Positions 50,115 to 59,832 of a stretch of DNA of 64,000 nt are shown one piece after another. Position 1 is the stretch's first letter, and every line of letters starts with the position of its first letter. The position numbers were made by a program, and so were the translations under genes. The DNA is from an uncultured Lactobacillus sp. (GTDB taxonomy: Bacteria > Bacillota > Bacilli > Lactobacillales > Lactobacillaceae): positions 1 to 64,000 of the forward strand of contig CALNAJ010000017.1 of the NCBI GenBank assembly GCA_937874695.1, read 5' to 3'. The notes beneath the pieces are model-generated. The model saw nothing but the letters and a program-made list of their open reading frames with translations, was not told the origin of the DNA and ran no database searches.

Positions 50115-50918
50115 ATGTTAAAACAATATTCATTCGAAGAAACTGCGGTACAAACGTTTGACGATAAGACGTCGTTAGCGATGCGGACCGAAGATATGCA
50201 AGTCTTCTATGGCAGCAACCATGCCATGTTTGACGCGAACTTAGCCTTTCCCAAGAACCAGATTACGGCACTGATCGGTGCTTCCGGTTCTGGGAAGTCA
50301 ACGTACCTGCGTTCATTGAACCGGATGAACGATGGGATTGCTACGGTAACCGGGAAGATCTGGTACCATGGCGTCAACATCAATGAACCGGGCGTGAACA
50401 TCTACGAAATTCGACGACACATCGGGATGGTCTTTCAACGACCAAATCCCTTTGCCAAGTCGATTCGGGAAAATATCGTCTACGCGTTACGAGCTAATGG
50501 CATCAAGAAAAAAGCCGAGCTCGAGGAACGCATTGAACAGAGCCTGAAGGGGGCCGCCCTGTGGGATGAAGTGAAGGATAACCTCGATAAGAGCGCCTTG
50601 TCCCTATCCGGTGGTCAGCAACAGCGGCTGTGCATTGCCCGGTCGATTGCCATGGCACCAGATGTTCTCCTATTGGATGAACCCTGTAGCGCCTTGGACC
50701 CCATTTCAACGGTTAAGGTCGAAGAGACCTTGTTGGAATTACAAAAGAAGTATTCGATTATCATCGTGACGCATAACATGCAACAGGCGTCGCGAATCAG
50801 TAGTCAATGTGCCTTCTTCCACTTGGGCCACATTATGGAATATGCCCCAACTGGAACGATGTTCAGCAATCCCCAAATCCCTGTCACACAAGATTATATC
50901 GCCGGTAGTTTTGGCTAG
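50115..50918 (+). CDS. pstB: Phosphate ABC transporter ATP-binding protein PstB
   Basis: The 267-residue ATPase has Walker A IGASGSGKSTYLR, the signature LSGGQQQRLCIARSIA and Walker B VLLLDEPCSALDP. It ends with the PstB tail (YIAGSFG). It powers phosphate import through PstCA. No second pstB and no phoU follow, unlike many lactobacilli. A strong terminator comes next. Confidence 0.95.
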   Translation: MLKQYSFEETAVQTFDDKTSLAMRTEDMQVFYGSNHAMFDANLAFPKNQITALIGASGSGKSTYLRSLNRMNDGIATVTGKIWYHGVNINEPGVNIYEIRRHIGMVFQRPNPFAKSIRENIVYALRANGIKKKAELEERIEQSLKGAALWDEVKDNLDKSALSLSGGQQQRLCIARSIAMAPDVLLLDEPCSALDPISTVKVEETLLELQKKYSIIIVTHNMQQASRISSQCAFFHLGHIMEYAPTGTMFSNPQIPVTQDYIAGSFG

Positions 50919-50929
50919 ATGCCGACACG

Positions 50930-50967
50930 ACAAAGCCCCGCAACGACGAAACGTTGCGGGGCTTTGT
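50930..50967. terminator. Terminator of the pst operon
   Basis: ACAAAGCCCCGCAACG and CGTTGCGGGGCTTTGT form a perfect 16-bp stem around ACGAAA. Confidence 0.9.
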
Positions 50968-51005
50968 TAACTATTTTTTGTACTTTCAACTAGTCTAAGC
51001 TGGTC

Positions 51006-51185
51006 GCACTACGGCTGTCAGGAATTCCACCTGCTGTGGGGACGCTTCAGCATGAGAAACGGGCTTCTCGCTCGTTTTGAAGCCACGAAGAACACGTGTC
51101 TTCAAAGCCGCCCATGGTATAGGCTAGCAAAGGACGTCAGCCCATACCATAATCACGGCCGGTTCCATTCCTGACCTCCTCCGGC
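51006..51185 (-). repeat. Structured repeat, form B, copy B4
   Basis: Closing stem GTCAGGAAT (51017-51025) with ATTCCTGAC (51167-51175). A hairpin with ends ATGGTATAGG and CCATACCAT, a TTTTGAAG/CTTCAAA hairpin and the GTCCCCACAGCAGG motif on minus follow. It is nearly identical to B3 outside the stems. The flanks 50968-51005 and 51186-51348 hold no gene. Confidence 0.85.
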
Positions 51186-51348
51186 TTAGTTTGAGTGGTT
51201 CCAAAATAAGTTAAGTTTTTGCATAGTTAGTCTGGAACAGAGAAGTAAGTTTATAGAAGCGGTCATTTTTGGTGAAAGCTATGGTTGCTCCCCTCCGGAC
51301 AATGTCAGTTGACTGGTAAGGAGAAGGAGGCCACGAGACCGTTATCAC

Positions 51349-52419
51349 CTAATGATGCATCTTGAATTCAAGGTAGAGGTCGTTGTAGAGCTGGACCTTC
51401 GTTGGTGAAAGATCACGGTAGACCTCCAAATGACGCAAGGTAGTGGCGTCCGGGTAGAATTGTTGATCCTCCCGGGTAGCTTTAGGTAATAACGCCTTAG
51501 CTGTTCGGTTGGGGGTGGCATAACCGACGTATTCCGCATTCTGCGCGGCGTTATCCGGCCGCGACATGAAGTTCAGAAAGGCATAGATGGCATTGGTGTG
51601 CTGTGCCGTCTTGGGGATGACGAGGTTGTCGATCCACAAGTTGCTGCCTTCGCTAGGCACGACGTAGTGGAGATGGTCGTTGTTTGCCAACATTTCTGCG
51701 GCTTCTCCCGACCAATCCACGGCGAGTGGTGCTTCGTTTTGGGTCATGTACATCTTGATTTCATCGGCAACGGTCGCCTTGACGTTCGGCGCCAAGCGAT
51801 TGAGCTTCTGTTCCGCCGCCCGCAGTGTTGTCGGATCGGTGGTGTTCATGGACTTTCCCTGTGAGGCGAGGGCCATCCCCATGATGTCTCGAGCCGAATC
51901 AATCAACATGATGCGATCGCGATACTTGGTTGACCACAGGTCGTTCCAGTGACGGATGCTGCCGGGCTTGATAAATTTATCGTTGTAGATGATGCCTAAC
52001 GTTCCCCAGAAATACGGCAACGAGTAACGATTGCCTCGGTCGAACGTCTGATTCAGAAATTGTGAATCGTAATTCTGCAGGCCGGTCAGACGACTTTTAT
52101 CGAGTGGCTGGAGTAGGTGGGCACGTTTCATCTTCGCTACCATGTATTCACTGGGCACCGCCAAGTCGTAGTGGGTGCCCCCCTGATTAATCTTGGTATA
52201 CATGGCTTCGTTGCTGTCGAAGGTCTCGACGTTAACGTGGTAGCCGGTCTCTTTTTGAAATTTCGTCAGGAGATGCGGGTCGATGTAATCGCCCCAATTG
52301 TAGAGGTTCAGCACCTTACTGCCCGTGCTGCCACTGGAGGCCTGAAGCTGATGACCGGTATAGGCGAGGAGCCCACAGACCGCCAGCAGGCTCACAATCA
52401 AACTCACTAAACGTTTCAT
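51349..52419 (-). CDS. potD: Spermidine/putrescine ABC transporter, binding protein
   Basis: The 356-residue secreted solute-binding protein has a signal region (MKRLVSLIVSLLAVCGLLAYTG), then LNLYNWGDYIDPHLLTKFQKETG, the typical PotD start. YDLAVPSEYMVAKMKR and WGTLGIIYNDKFI follow. There is no clear lipobox, so it may remain membrane-anchored by the signal. It overlaps the end of potC by four bases. It binds polyamines outside the cell. Confidence 0.93.
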   Translation of the reverse strand: MKRLVSLIVSLLAVCGLLAYTGHQLQASSGSTGSKVLNLYNWGDYIDPHLLTKFQKETGYHVNVETFDSNEAMYTKINQGGTHYDLAVPSEYMVAKMKRAHLLQPLDKSRLTGLQNYDSQFLNQTFDRGNRYSLPYFWGTLGIIYNDKFIKPGSIRHWNDLWSTKYRDRIMLIDSARDIMGMALASQGKSMNTTDPTTLRAAEQKLNRLAPNVKATVADEIKMYMTQNEAPLAVDWSGEAAEMLANNDHLHYVVPSEGSNLWIDNLVIPKTAQHTNAIYAFLNFMSRPDNAAQNAEYVGYATPNRTAKALLPKATREDQQFYPDATTLRHLEVYRDLSPTKVQLYNDLYLEFKMHH

Positions 52420-53219
52420 GAAGCCACCTCCCGTTTCCGGTGACGACGCTTCTGACTCGCCTGCTGAATCCAGTAGTAGCCGGCAACTAGCAACAGTGAG
52501 AACAGGAACATGACACCGGACAGCGCGTTGATTTCCAGGTTAATTCCCTGACGCGCCCGCGAGTAAATTTCCACGGACAGCGTTGAGAAGCCGTTACCAG
52601 TGACAAAGAAGGTTACGGCAAAGTCGTCCAATGAGTAAGTCAGGGCCATGAAGAAACCCGCGAAGATGCCGGGTGAGATGAAGGGAATAATCACCTGCGT
52701 GAGGAGTTGGCGAGTGGTCGCTCCCAGGTCTTGTGCGGCGTCCAGCAAAGAACGCGACATTTCGCGAAGTCGGGGCAGCACCATCAGCACGACGATGGGA
52801 ATCTCGAAGGCAATGTGACTCATGAGGACCGTTCCGAATCCCAGTGGAATCTTCAGCATCGTGAAGAAAATCAGGAAGCTCGCCCCGATAATGACGTCGG
52901 GGGAGACCATCAGGACGTTATTCAGCGTGAGTAGCGATTCGCGCGTCACCCGTTTGGTCGTGCGGGTAATACTCAGCGCGCCCAGGGTACCAATCAAGGT
53001 CGCAATCAGCGAGGACAGCAGGGCAATCAACAGGGTATTGGCCACGATTGCCAGCATTCGCGCGTCACTGAACAACGTTTGGTAATGGCGCCAGGTGAAG
53101 CCATGGTAGTTGGTCATGGTCTCACCCTGGCTAAAGGAGTACGCAATCAGAAAGATAATGGGCGCATACAGGATGATAAAGACCAGAATCAGGTAGGCGG
53201 TTGCCAATTTATGTTTCAT
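52416..53219 (-). CDS. potC: Spermidine/putrescine ABC transporter permease PotC
   Basis: A 267-residue permease with six helices (YLILVFIILYAPIIFLIAYSF at the start). The EAA motif is SLLDAAQDLGATTRQLLTQVIIP, followed by the PotC-typical LTYSLDDFAVTFFVTG. ATG 53219 overlaps the potB stop codon (ATGA). It forms the membrane channel with PotB. Confidence 0.94.
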   Translation of the reverse strand: MKHKLATAYLILVFIILYAPIIFLIAYSFSQGETMTNYHGFTWRHYQTLFSDARMLAIVANTLLIALLSSLIATLIGTLGALSITRTTKRVTRESLLTLNNVLMVSPDVIIGASFLIFFTMLKIPLGFGTVLMSHIAFEIPIVVLMVLPRLREMSRSLLDAAQDLGATTRQLLTQVIIPFISPGIFAGFFMALTYSLDDFAVTFFVTGNGFSTLSVEIYSRARQGINLEINALSGVMFLFSLLLVAGYYWIQQASQKRRHRKREVAS

Positions 53220-54037
53220 CGTGGCGTCCCTCCCTTCGTCTTCTGGTCGCCAGTCAGGAGCATAACGACGATCATAGCCACAATCAAGACGACGCCAATC
53301 GTTGAGCCCATGCCCCAATTCATCGTGGTCAGGAAGTGTTCTTCGATCGCTGTCCCCAGCGTGATGACTTTGTTACCGCCAATCAGACGAGTCAACATGA
53401 AGAGGGAGAGCGAAGGGATGAAGACGGCCTGCACCCCGGCCTTGACGCCGGGAAGTGTCAACGGAAAGATGACGTGGCGAAAGGTCTGCCAGGTACTGGC
53501 CCCCAGATCCTTACTGGCATTGACGAACGCCGGATTCAGATCATCGAGAGCATTGTAAATCGGTAGAATCATGAACGGAATCTGGATGTAAGTCGCCACA
53601 AAGATGAAGCTGGCGTTGGTAAAGAGAATTTGCTGTGGACCGATGCCAATGAACGTGAGAAATTGGTTAGCGAGCCCCGCCTGACTGAAGATGCCGATGA
53701 ACGCGTAGGCCTTCAGGAGAATATTGATCCAGGTGGGTAGAATCACTAGCAATAGCCAGAATTGGCGGTGCTTGAGCTGATGGATAAAATAGGCTGTGGG
53801 GTAGCTGATCAATCCGGTGAATAACGTGATTAAGAAGGCATACCAGACGGAGTTCAGCGTCATTTTTAAGTAGGTAGCGGAGCGGAAATAAGTGTTGTAA
53901 TTGGTTAACGTGAAATGCTGGCCTAGGTCAAAGAAGGATTGATAAATAATAAGCGCGACCGGAGCGATGACGAATAGTGCTAACCAGAGGCCATAGGGGA
54001 TGAAGTACACCCAAGTTCTACGTTTCGTCAACGCCAT
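53216..54037 (-). CDS. potB: Spermidine/putrescine ABC transporter permease PotB
   Basis: A 273-residue permease starting MALTKRRTWVYFIPYGLWLALFVI, with six helices and the EAA loop NASKDLGASTWQTFRHVIFPLTLPG. The start lies inside the end of potA. GGAGG is only three bases before ATG 54037, so TTG 54031, with nine bases, is an alternative. Both give the full membrane part. Confidence 0.92.
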   Translation of the reverse strand: MALTKRRTWVYFIPYGLWLALFVIAPVALIIYQSFFDLGQHFTLTNYNTYFRSATYLKMTLNSVWYAFLITLFTGLISYPTAYFIHQLKHRQFWLLLVILPTWINILLKAYAFIGIFSQAGLANQFLTFIGIGPQQILFTNASFIFVATYIQIPFMILPIYNALDDLNPAFVNASKDLGASTWQTFRHVIFPLTLPGVKAGVQAVFIPSLSLFMLTRLIGGNKVITLGTAIEEHFLTTMNWGMGSTIGVVLIVAMIVVMLLTGDQKTKGGTPR

Positions 54038-55130
54038 CATCCTCCAATTCTTCGTAGGTCTCGAGGCGTGCGTCGAACTCGGCTTCCTTTTCACCAAACC
54101 GCATGACGTGAAGGTCTTGTGGCCGGAAGGTAATGCCGATGGTCTCGCCATCCTCGGCAGGATTGACAGAGTGAATGAGCCAGTCGTTGCCGAGAGTATC
54201 GGTCGCCGCAATTTCGTAGTAGTCACCACGGAATAGCTGGGTGTCAATGGTCACGGTCAACTTGGCTTGGTCCAGCGTGGTCAGGGTGAGGTCTTCGGGC
54301 CGGATGACCACTTCGACTGGCTCGTTGTCGGGAATTCCGGCGTCAGCGCATTCAAACTGATGGCCACCGAAGGCGACTTGGAAGTCTTCAATCATTTTAG
54401 CGGGGAGAATGTTGCTCTCCCCAATGAAGTCGGCCACGAAATGGTTGATCGGCTCATCGTAAATATCGACGGGCGAGCCACTCTGCAGGACCTCACCTTG
54501 ATTCATGACAAAAATCTCATCGCTCATGGCGAGGGCTTCCTCTTGATCGTGGGTGACGAAGAGGAAGGTAATGCCCAGTCGTTGTTGGAGGTCGCGCAGT
54601 TCATATTGCATTTGCCGCCGCAACTTGGCATCCAATGCGGACAATGGTTCGTCGAGCAGTAGGACCTTGGGTGCCATGACGATGGCGCGGGCAATGGCGA
54701 TTCGCTGTTGTTGGCCACCGGAAAGCTCACTGATAGCCCGGTCGCCATAACCGGCAAGTTGGACGAGCTTGAGGGCCTTGGCGACGCGTTCTGCGATTTC
54801 AGCCTTGGCGACCTTTTTTAGGGTGAGACCAAAGGCGACGTTTTCCGCCACGGTCAGGTGAGGGAACAGGGCGTAATCTTGGAAAACTGTGTTGACGTTG
54901 CGCTTGTTGGCGGGGACTTCGTTGATTCGTTGCCCGGCGAAGAGCACATCGCCTTCGGACACGGACATGAAGCCGGCAATCGCCCGTAGAATCGTGGTTT
55001 TGCCGCAGCCCGATGGTCCCAGCAAGGTATAGAATTTGCCGGACTCGAGTGTCAGATTAATATTTTTTAAAATGGTGTGGGTCCCGTAACGTTTGGTGAC
55101 ATTGCGCAAGGTAATAATGGGTTGCGTCAT
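54018..55130 (-). CDS. potA: Spermidine/putrescine ABC transporter ATP-binding protein PotA
   Basis: The 370-residue ATPase has Walker A LLGPSGCGKTTILR, signature LSGGQQQRIAIARAI and Walker B VLLLDEPLSALD. A C-terminal TOBE-type domain (VEVVIRPEDLTL, then GNDWLIHS) follows. ATG 55130 has GAGGAGG eight bases upstream; longer readings do not. It is first in potABCD, the polyamine importer. The 120 bp upstream contain no clear riboswitch. Confidence 0.95.
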   Translation of the reverse strand: MTQPIITLRNVTKRYGTHTILKNINLTLESGKFYTLLGPSGCGKTTILRAIAGFMSVSEGDVLFAGQRINEVPANKRNVNTVFQDYALFPHLTVAENVAFGLTLKKVAKAEIAERVAKALKLVQLAGYGDRAISELSGGQQQRIAIARAIVMAPKVLLLDEPLSALDAKLRRQMQYELRDLQQRLGITFLFVTHDQEEALAMSDEIFVMNQGEVLQSGSPVDIYDEPINHFVADFIGESNILPAKMIEDFQVAFGGHQFECADAGIPDNEPVEVVIRPEDLTLTTLDQAKLTVTIDTQLFRGDYYEIAATDTLGNDWLIHSVNPAEDGETIGITFRPQDLHVMRFGEKEAEFDARLETYEELEDDGVDET

Positions 55131-55294
55131 CAGGCTACCTCCTCTATTTTTGAGTTTTTTGGATTGAAATATGGTGTAACCTAAATGATTATAGCGGGTT
55201 TTACGCGAAAAGGGAACGAAAAAAGATGATGGTTGGCCACGATAATTAGGGGAGGTAATCAACGAATGGATTATTGGCCCTTATGAGCCAGAAA

Positions 55295-55323
55295 AACGCG
55301 TTCAGTCATTGGCTGAACGCGTT
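55295..55323. terminator. Terminator downstream of the esterase gene
   Basis: AACGCGTTCAG and CTGAACGCGTT form a perfect 11-bp stem around TCATTGG, close to the esterase stop on minus. Confidence 0.75.
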
Positions 55324-55328
55324 GCATA

Positions 55329-56075
55329 TTAGTCTGAAATAAAGTCGGTGGCGAGTTGCAGCACCGTTGCCCGTGCAGCACCGTCTAAACGGTGACTGGC
55401 ACCGGGAATGAGATGGAAGGTGCTGTTCTGGTAGACGTCATCGTAGCGCTGCGAAGCTTTGTTGGAAACGATGCGATCGGCGTCTCCGTGAATCAGGCAG
55501 ACCGGACCAGTGAAGTTCTGGGCGGTCTCGTAGATGGGGAGCAGTTGCGCCGTGCGAAGGTAAAAGCCTCCCAACACCCTGCCGTTATCCATGGGCAGTT
55601 GCGCAGGGATATGGTGGGGGTCGTAGTCCAGGCCGCGGGTATGCCCGGCAATGGCGTCGTCCTTGAGTGTTGCGGCGGGCGCCATGAGCACTAATTTATG
55701 AATCAGGTCCGGATAGTAGCCGGCTAACATGCTGGCCACCACGCCGCCTTGGGAATGGCCCAACAGGTCAATTTGTTTCGGGGCAAGCCGCGTTTGAACG
55801 GCGGTCAGGACGGCCTGCGCATCGGCAATCTCATTGGCCACGGTCATATTGGCAAAATCGCCATCGCTGTGACCATGACCGTTGAAGTCGAAGCGCACGG
55901 TGCTGACACCCGTTGCTCGTAGCCGTATTGCGAGTTGCGGCAGCAGTTTCGTTGGGGTATAGCCACGATTACCTGTAAAGCCATGCATGAGAATGGCAAC
56001 TGTACCGTTCGGCTCAGGCGCCGGCTCATAAATTCCCGCTAAGGTTAAGCCATCACGCGTCACGTTAAATTCCAT
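55329..56075 (-). CDS. Alpha/beta hydrolase, esterase of cinnamoyl-esterase type
   Basis: The 248-residue protein has the HGFTGNRG oxyanion loop, the nucleophile elbow GHSQGG (about residue 111), an Asp in IHGDADRIV and the late His in GASHRLDG. These match lactobacillus cinnamoyl/feruloyl esterases, which cleave plant hydroxycinnamate esters. ATG 56075 follows GGAGGT at seven bases. No signal peptide is seen. Other ester substrates are possible. Confidence 0.8.
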   Translation of the reverse strand: MEFNVTRDGLTLAGIYEPAPEPNGTVAILMHGFTGNRGYTPTKLLPQLAIRLRATGVSTVRFDFNGHGHSDGDFANMTVANEIADAQAVLTAVQTRLAPKQIDLLGHSQGGVVASMLAGYYPDLIHKLVLMAPAATLKDDAIAGHTRGLDYDPHHIPAQLPMDNGRVLGGFYLRTAQLLPIYETAQNFTGPVCLIHGDADRIVSNKASQRYDDVYQNSTFHLIPGASHRLDGAARATVLQLATDFISD

Positions 56076-56215
56076 CTTGAAGACCTCCATTTTTCATTAG
56101 TGCTTACCTCTCTAGGATAGTCGGAAACGGCTAACTTTGCTAAACTTTTTTGAGAATGATTGGTGGGCGGCGTAGGATAGATAAGGGAGTAGCGACAATT
56201 AGGAGAAGATTCAAC

Positions 56216-56437
56216 GTGCGTAGATGGTTTTATGGGGGAGCACTTGTTTCGTGGATTGTAGCAGCGAGGGCTTTTATTCAAGCCGATTGGCATCATCACT
56301 TACTAAGCTTAGCACCAATCATCGCTTACAACCGGCCGCAGGGTGTATTCGGCTGGGTGTTGGCGGTTGCGCTGACGGGACTCAGTATTTCGGCGTATAA
56401 GCAGCATCAATATTTGCTGAGACAGCAGCGCAAGTAG
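56216..56437 (+). CDS. Small membrane protein
   Basis: A 73-residue protein from GTG 56216, with AGGAGA nine bases upstream. Two hydrophobic segments (WFYGGALVSWIVAARAFI and VFGWVLAVALTGLSI) flank a His-rich turn (DWHHHLLSL). The tail is basic (YKQHQYLLRQQRK). No family was recognised. Confidence 0.6.
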   Translation: MRRWFYGGALVSWIVAARAFIQADWHHHLLSLAPIIAYNRPQGVFGWVLAVALTGLSISAYKQHQYLLRQQRK

Positions 56438-56478
56438 ATTCTTATCCCAAGAGCTGGAAAGAAGAGACAGATTTGAAG

Positions 56479-56802
56479 ATGGGCCTTAATTCAGACCAAT
56501 TTGAGTTGGTCTTCATGGAAACTAAAACAATTGAGATTCGACTAAATGATGAAAAACGACGGCGGTTACACGTGGGGGATTCTATTTATTTCTACAACGT
56601 AGCGGACGAAACCCAGCAACTCGTTCGGCGAGTGAAAAGCTTACGCCAGTTTACGACTTTTGCTGATCTTTACAGTCAGTATTCCCCGGAGAGTGTGGGT
56701 AGCGCACCGGGGGATGATGTCGCCCAAATGGTAGCTGACACGTATACCATTTATACGCCAGAGCAAGAAAAACAATGGGGCGTGGTGGCAATTGGGATTT
56801 GA
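56479..56802 (+). CDS. ASCH domain protein
   Basis: The 107-residue protein matches short ASCH/PUA-like proteins: TKTIEIRLNDEKRRRLHVGDSIYFYN is the RNA-binding-fold start, with VKSLRQFTTFADLY and a C-terminal QEKQWGVVAIGI strand. ATG 56479 is chosen; TTG 56473 is an alternative, and neither has a strong ribosome site. It is probably cytoplasmic. A terminator follows. Confidence 0.72.
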   Translation: MGLNSDQFELVFMETKTIEIRLNDEKRRRLHVGDSIYFYNVADETQQLVRRVKSLRQFTTFADLYSQYSPESVGSAPGDDVAQMVADTYTIYTPEQEKQWGVVAIGI

Positions 56803-56881
56803 AGTAATCAGTCGAAAGAGGTTTAGTTTACAGGTATAGTAACTATCCATTGAGACATGTAGAACAAATAACATTTACGAG

Positions 56882-56911
56882 GGTTCTTGGCGATGGCTGA
56901 GAACCTTTTTT
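56882..56911 (+). terminator. Terminator after the ASCH gene
   Basis: GGTTCT and AGAACC stem with additional G:U and A:T pairs, followed by TTTTTT. Confidence 0.65.
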
Positions 56912-57216
56912 GTAACAGATTGTTGACTACTAAAATTGGACAAAGTTAAAGGCAATGGGAATTTGGTGGGAAGTTATTTCTACAATTATTGTAATAACTG
57001 GTGTTGAAATCGGCACCAATTGTCCTTGTAAACACCGGTAGCATCATGCTTAATAATTTTGGGTAAAATGATAAGCTTTTCCAGAGATAAGTAGACTGAA
57101 ATCTGATAGTTCATATGGGCCGAAAGTGCTAGGTTATGCGGCCTATCCGTGGTATGCTTGGCGGAACTTAACTAGAGGTAGGTTACTAACTTAGGGACTT
57201 ATTTGCTTGTGGGTTA
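56912..57216. other. AT-rich intergenic region
   Basis: No gene is supported. TACAATTATTGTA (56991-57003) is an inverted repeat. The rest shows no clear structure. Confidence 0.4.
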
Positions 57217-59595
57217 TTAGCTAATGAGCCGGGGATTAGCCGTAATGTAGCCACCAGCGATCCGATAGCGTAAAGTACCGTGATCGGAATAGTCCCAGCC
57301 AAGAACCGTTAGCGTGGTCTTAGCAGCGTAGTGGCGCGTCCGTTTATGAAGATTGACATCGCGATACCGGTTAATGGCGTGCTTGGTGGTTACGTGATGT
57401 GGATAAGCATGACGGCCAGTCTGGACCAACTGTTTGTTAGCCGTGATGTAGGTGCCATTGGTCAGTTGAAAACGGGTCGTGAGATTGTGTGTCACTAGCC
57501 GTTTAACTTTGAGTTGCTGGCCTTGACGGTAGTGCTTAGCTGCGTTAGTGAGTGCTTTTTGTCGATAGCCATTGATTCCCTTTGGATTAATGACGGTGAT
57601 AGTTCTAGCCTGCGTTGTCTTTGCGTAGTAGGTAGGTTGAACGTAGGCAGATTTGGTAGTCACGTAGCCAGTTCGTCCATAGGTATTAGAGTGATGATTG
57701 ACGTCGCGAACTTTGTAGCGCGGAATTCCATTTTTAGAGGTAGCTTCCCCGGTCACGACAAATTGCGGTTGACGGGTGCGGGGGGCGCGATGATACCAGA
57801 GCAAATGGTTCTGTTTACGAAACGTCGGCTGACGATAGAGTCCAAGCGTCCGGACAGCATTAATGCTACTACCGACGAAGATTGGAACCTCAGGATTCGT
57901 TGGTGAAGTTGTTGGCGGCAGCGTTGGCTTGATAGGCGGTTGGGTCCCATGATCAACGAGTTGCCAGGTGAACGTTTGAATGCCTTTAGGACGATCATTT
58001 CCGGAGTAACGCGCAATCAATTGATCGCTGGTGTAGGCATTTTGGCCGTTGGCAGTCCATTTACCCGTGTAGTGGTTGTTGGCTATGAGTGTGGGCAGTT
58101 TAGGACTGGAATTTCCACCCCACATTGGCGCTGTTTGGAAAAGTACACCTGGTCCGAGTCTTAGATGGTCTAGGTGCGTATCGTTCTCAAATAGCTGGGC
58201 AGTATAGGTATATAAGTTTTGGCCGGGGGATTGCGTCATCACAAAATTGGATAAGTCTAAACTGGTTAAAGCCGTGTCATCGGCAAACATTCGATATAAG
58301 CCAACGGTTGTATCGTTCTTGTCATAGGGATCGGTAACGGCTAAGTGGGTGTCAAATTTAGAAACGTCGAGTTGTTTTAAACTGGAATCACCACTGAACA
58401 TATACCCAAAGTCTTCGACTAAGTGGGTATCGAAGTGTGAGACGTCTAGTTGTTGGAGATGGTCATCACCGGAGAACATGTTCAGCATGCTGGTAACTTT
58501 AGAAGTGTTGAAGTGAGAAACATCAAGGCTTGTCAGCTGTGATGTATCGTCAAACATGTACCGCATGTCAGTGACATTGCGCGTATCAAAATGAGAGACA
58601 TCAAGGTGACGTAGCTCGTCGTCATCCTCAAACATTCTGGCTGTAGATGTTGCGGACCGTGTTTGAAAAAGGTCAGGATTAAACAGTAATGTTTGGAGCT
58701 TATGATTGTGGGATAACATGTAGGTCATTTCAGTGACTTGGGCTGTGTTGAAGGAAGAAAGATCTAAGGTTTTCAATTGGGTATAACTAAACATCGAGAG
58801 CATGTCAGTGACCTTACGGGTGTCGAATTTGCTGACATCAATCTTTTCAAGACCGGAAGCATCAAACATTTTGGCCATGTTCGTGACATTCGCAGTATTG
58901 AATGAAGAGATATCAAGATCCGTTAAAGAATCGGTACCCAGAAACAAGCCTTCCATGTTAGCCACGTTGCGTGTATCAAAGCTGCTAATGTCGAGAGATT
59001 CAAGCATACTATTCGAACCAAACATGTAGGACATGTCGGTCACTTTGCTGGTATCAAAATTAGCCAAATTGAGAGCCTTAATTGATGCATAGCCAAACAT
59101 GTAGGACATGTTAGTGACATGACTGGTATTGAAACTAGACGTGTCAATAGTATCGCTTACATCACCGTAGAACATGAAAGCCATATTTTGAGCTTGGCTT
59201 GTGTTTAAGCGATTCAATCCGTCTATTTCGCTAAAGTTGCTGAACAGGTAGGCGGCGTTGGAACCGGTTTTAATAGCCCCTTTGAGAATAAGTTTAGTGA
59301 TATAAAAACTTGAGAGGTGGAGTTGCTCCTTAATAGCCTTAGTAATTGGACTTTCATCAAATAGTTGTAGCGGTCCTTCATAGTCTGGTAGGGTGCCACC
59401 ATCAAGGGTTAAAGTTTTTCGATCAGCAGAAAGGGTCCAGACACACCCCTGACCAATAGTTCCAGTGGTAGTGCCATCTGAATTTGTGATGGCAGTCGGG
59501 GTTGCAGCTAAAGCTGTTGAGAAGGGTGAGGCCGGGAAAAGATTACTTATTAAATATAAAACTGCTAATAATTGGATAATGCGTTTAAAATTCAT
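57217..59595 (-). CDS. BspA-like surface protein with DUF285 repeats and DUF5776-like C-terminus
   Basis: The 792-residue secreted protein has a signal peptide ending near TALAA. Residues about 90-440 hold some 13 repeats of roughly 24 residues of the form LDVSHFDTRNVTDMRYMFDD, the DUF285/BspA leucine-rich type. These form an extended ligand-binding solenoid. A Pro/Thr linker (PPTTSPTNPEVPI) follows. The last 220 residues are basic, tyrosine-rich repeats (RYKVRDVN..GYVTTKSAYVQPTYY, RYRIAGGYITANPRLIS) like the DUF5776/SLAP wall-binding modules of lactobacilli. There is no LPXTG motif, so attachment is non-covalent. A role in adhesion is likely but inferred. Confidence 0.85.
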   Translation of the reverse strand: MNFKRIIQLLAVLYLISNLFPASPFSTALAATPTAITNSDGTTTGTIGQGCVWTLSADRKTLTLDGGTLPDYEGPLQLFDESPITKAIKEQLHLSSFYITKLILKGAIKTGSNAAYLFSNFSEIDGLNRLNTSQAQNMAFMFYGDVSDTIDTSSFNTSHVTNMSYMFGYASIKALNLANFDTSKVTDMSYMFGSNSMLESLDISSFDTRNVANMEGLFLGTDSLTDLDISSFNTANVTNMAKMFDASGLEKIDVSKFDTRKVTDMLSMFSYTQLKTLDLSSFNTAQVTEMTYMLSHNHKLQTLLFNPDLFQTRSATSTARMFEDDDELRHLDVSHFDTRNVTDMRYMFDDTSQLTSLDVSHFNTSKVTSMLNMFSGDDHLQQLDVSHFDTHLVEDFGYMFSGDSSLKQLDVSKFDTHLAVTDPYDKNDTTVGLYRMFADDTALTSLDLSNFVMTQSPGQNLYTYTAQLFENDTHLDHLRLGPGVLFQTAPMWGGNSSPKLPTLIANNHYTGKWTANGQNAYTSDQLIARYSGNDRPKGIQTFTWQLVDHGTQPPIKPTLPPTTSPTNPEVPIFVGSSINAVRTLGLYRQPTFRKQNHLLWYHRAPRTRQPQFVVTGEATSKNGIPRYKVRDVNHHSNTYGRTGYVTTKSAYVQPTYYAKTTQARTITVINPKGINGYRQKALTNAAKHYRQGQQLKVKRLVTHNLTTRFQLTNGTYITANKQLVQTGRHAYPHHVTTKHAINRYRDVNLHKRTRHYAAKTTLTVLGWDYSDHGTLRYRIAGGYITANPRLIS

Positions 59596-59793
59596 GCCGC
59601 TCCTCCTAGTTAGGGTTACCAGATATATTCGTTGTTAGTCGAGTTTGAACTGAGTATGTCAGATTTTGGACGACTTTTTCAAGCAAAGGGCCTTATAAAT
59701 AAATTAGTAATCAGTGGATGTGCTAAGAACTGTCACCAAAGTAATTTACTCAGGAAGTTTTGAAAGTTTTGAGCGTAAGTAGAGATAAAAGAA

Positions 59794-59823
59794 CACCCAT
59801 CCGCCAAATATTGCGGATGGGTG
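59794..59823 (-). terminator. Terminator of the small membrane gene
   Basis: CACCCATCCGC and GCGGATGGGTG form a perfect 11-bp stem; on minus it is followed by TTCTTTT. Confidence 0.8.
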
Positions 59824-59832
59824 CCACTCAGC

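Noticed and set aside
57217..59100. Regularly spaced repeats, considered as a CRISPR array
   Set aside because: The repeats are in-frame protein repeats (DUF285, about 72 bp) with diverged sequence and no cas genes.
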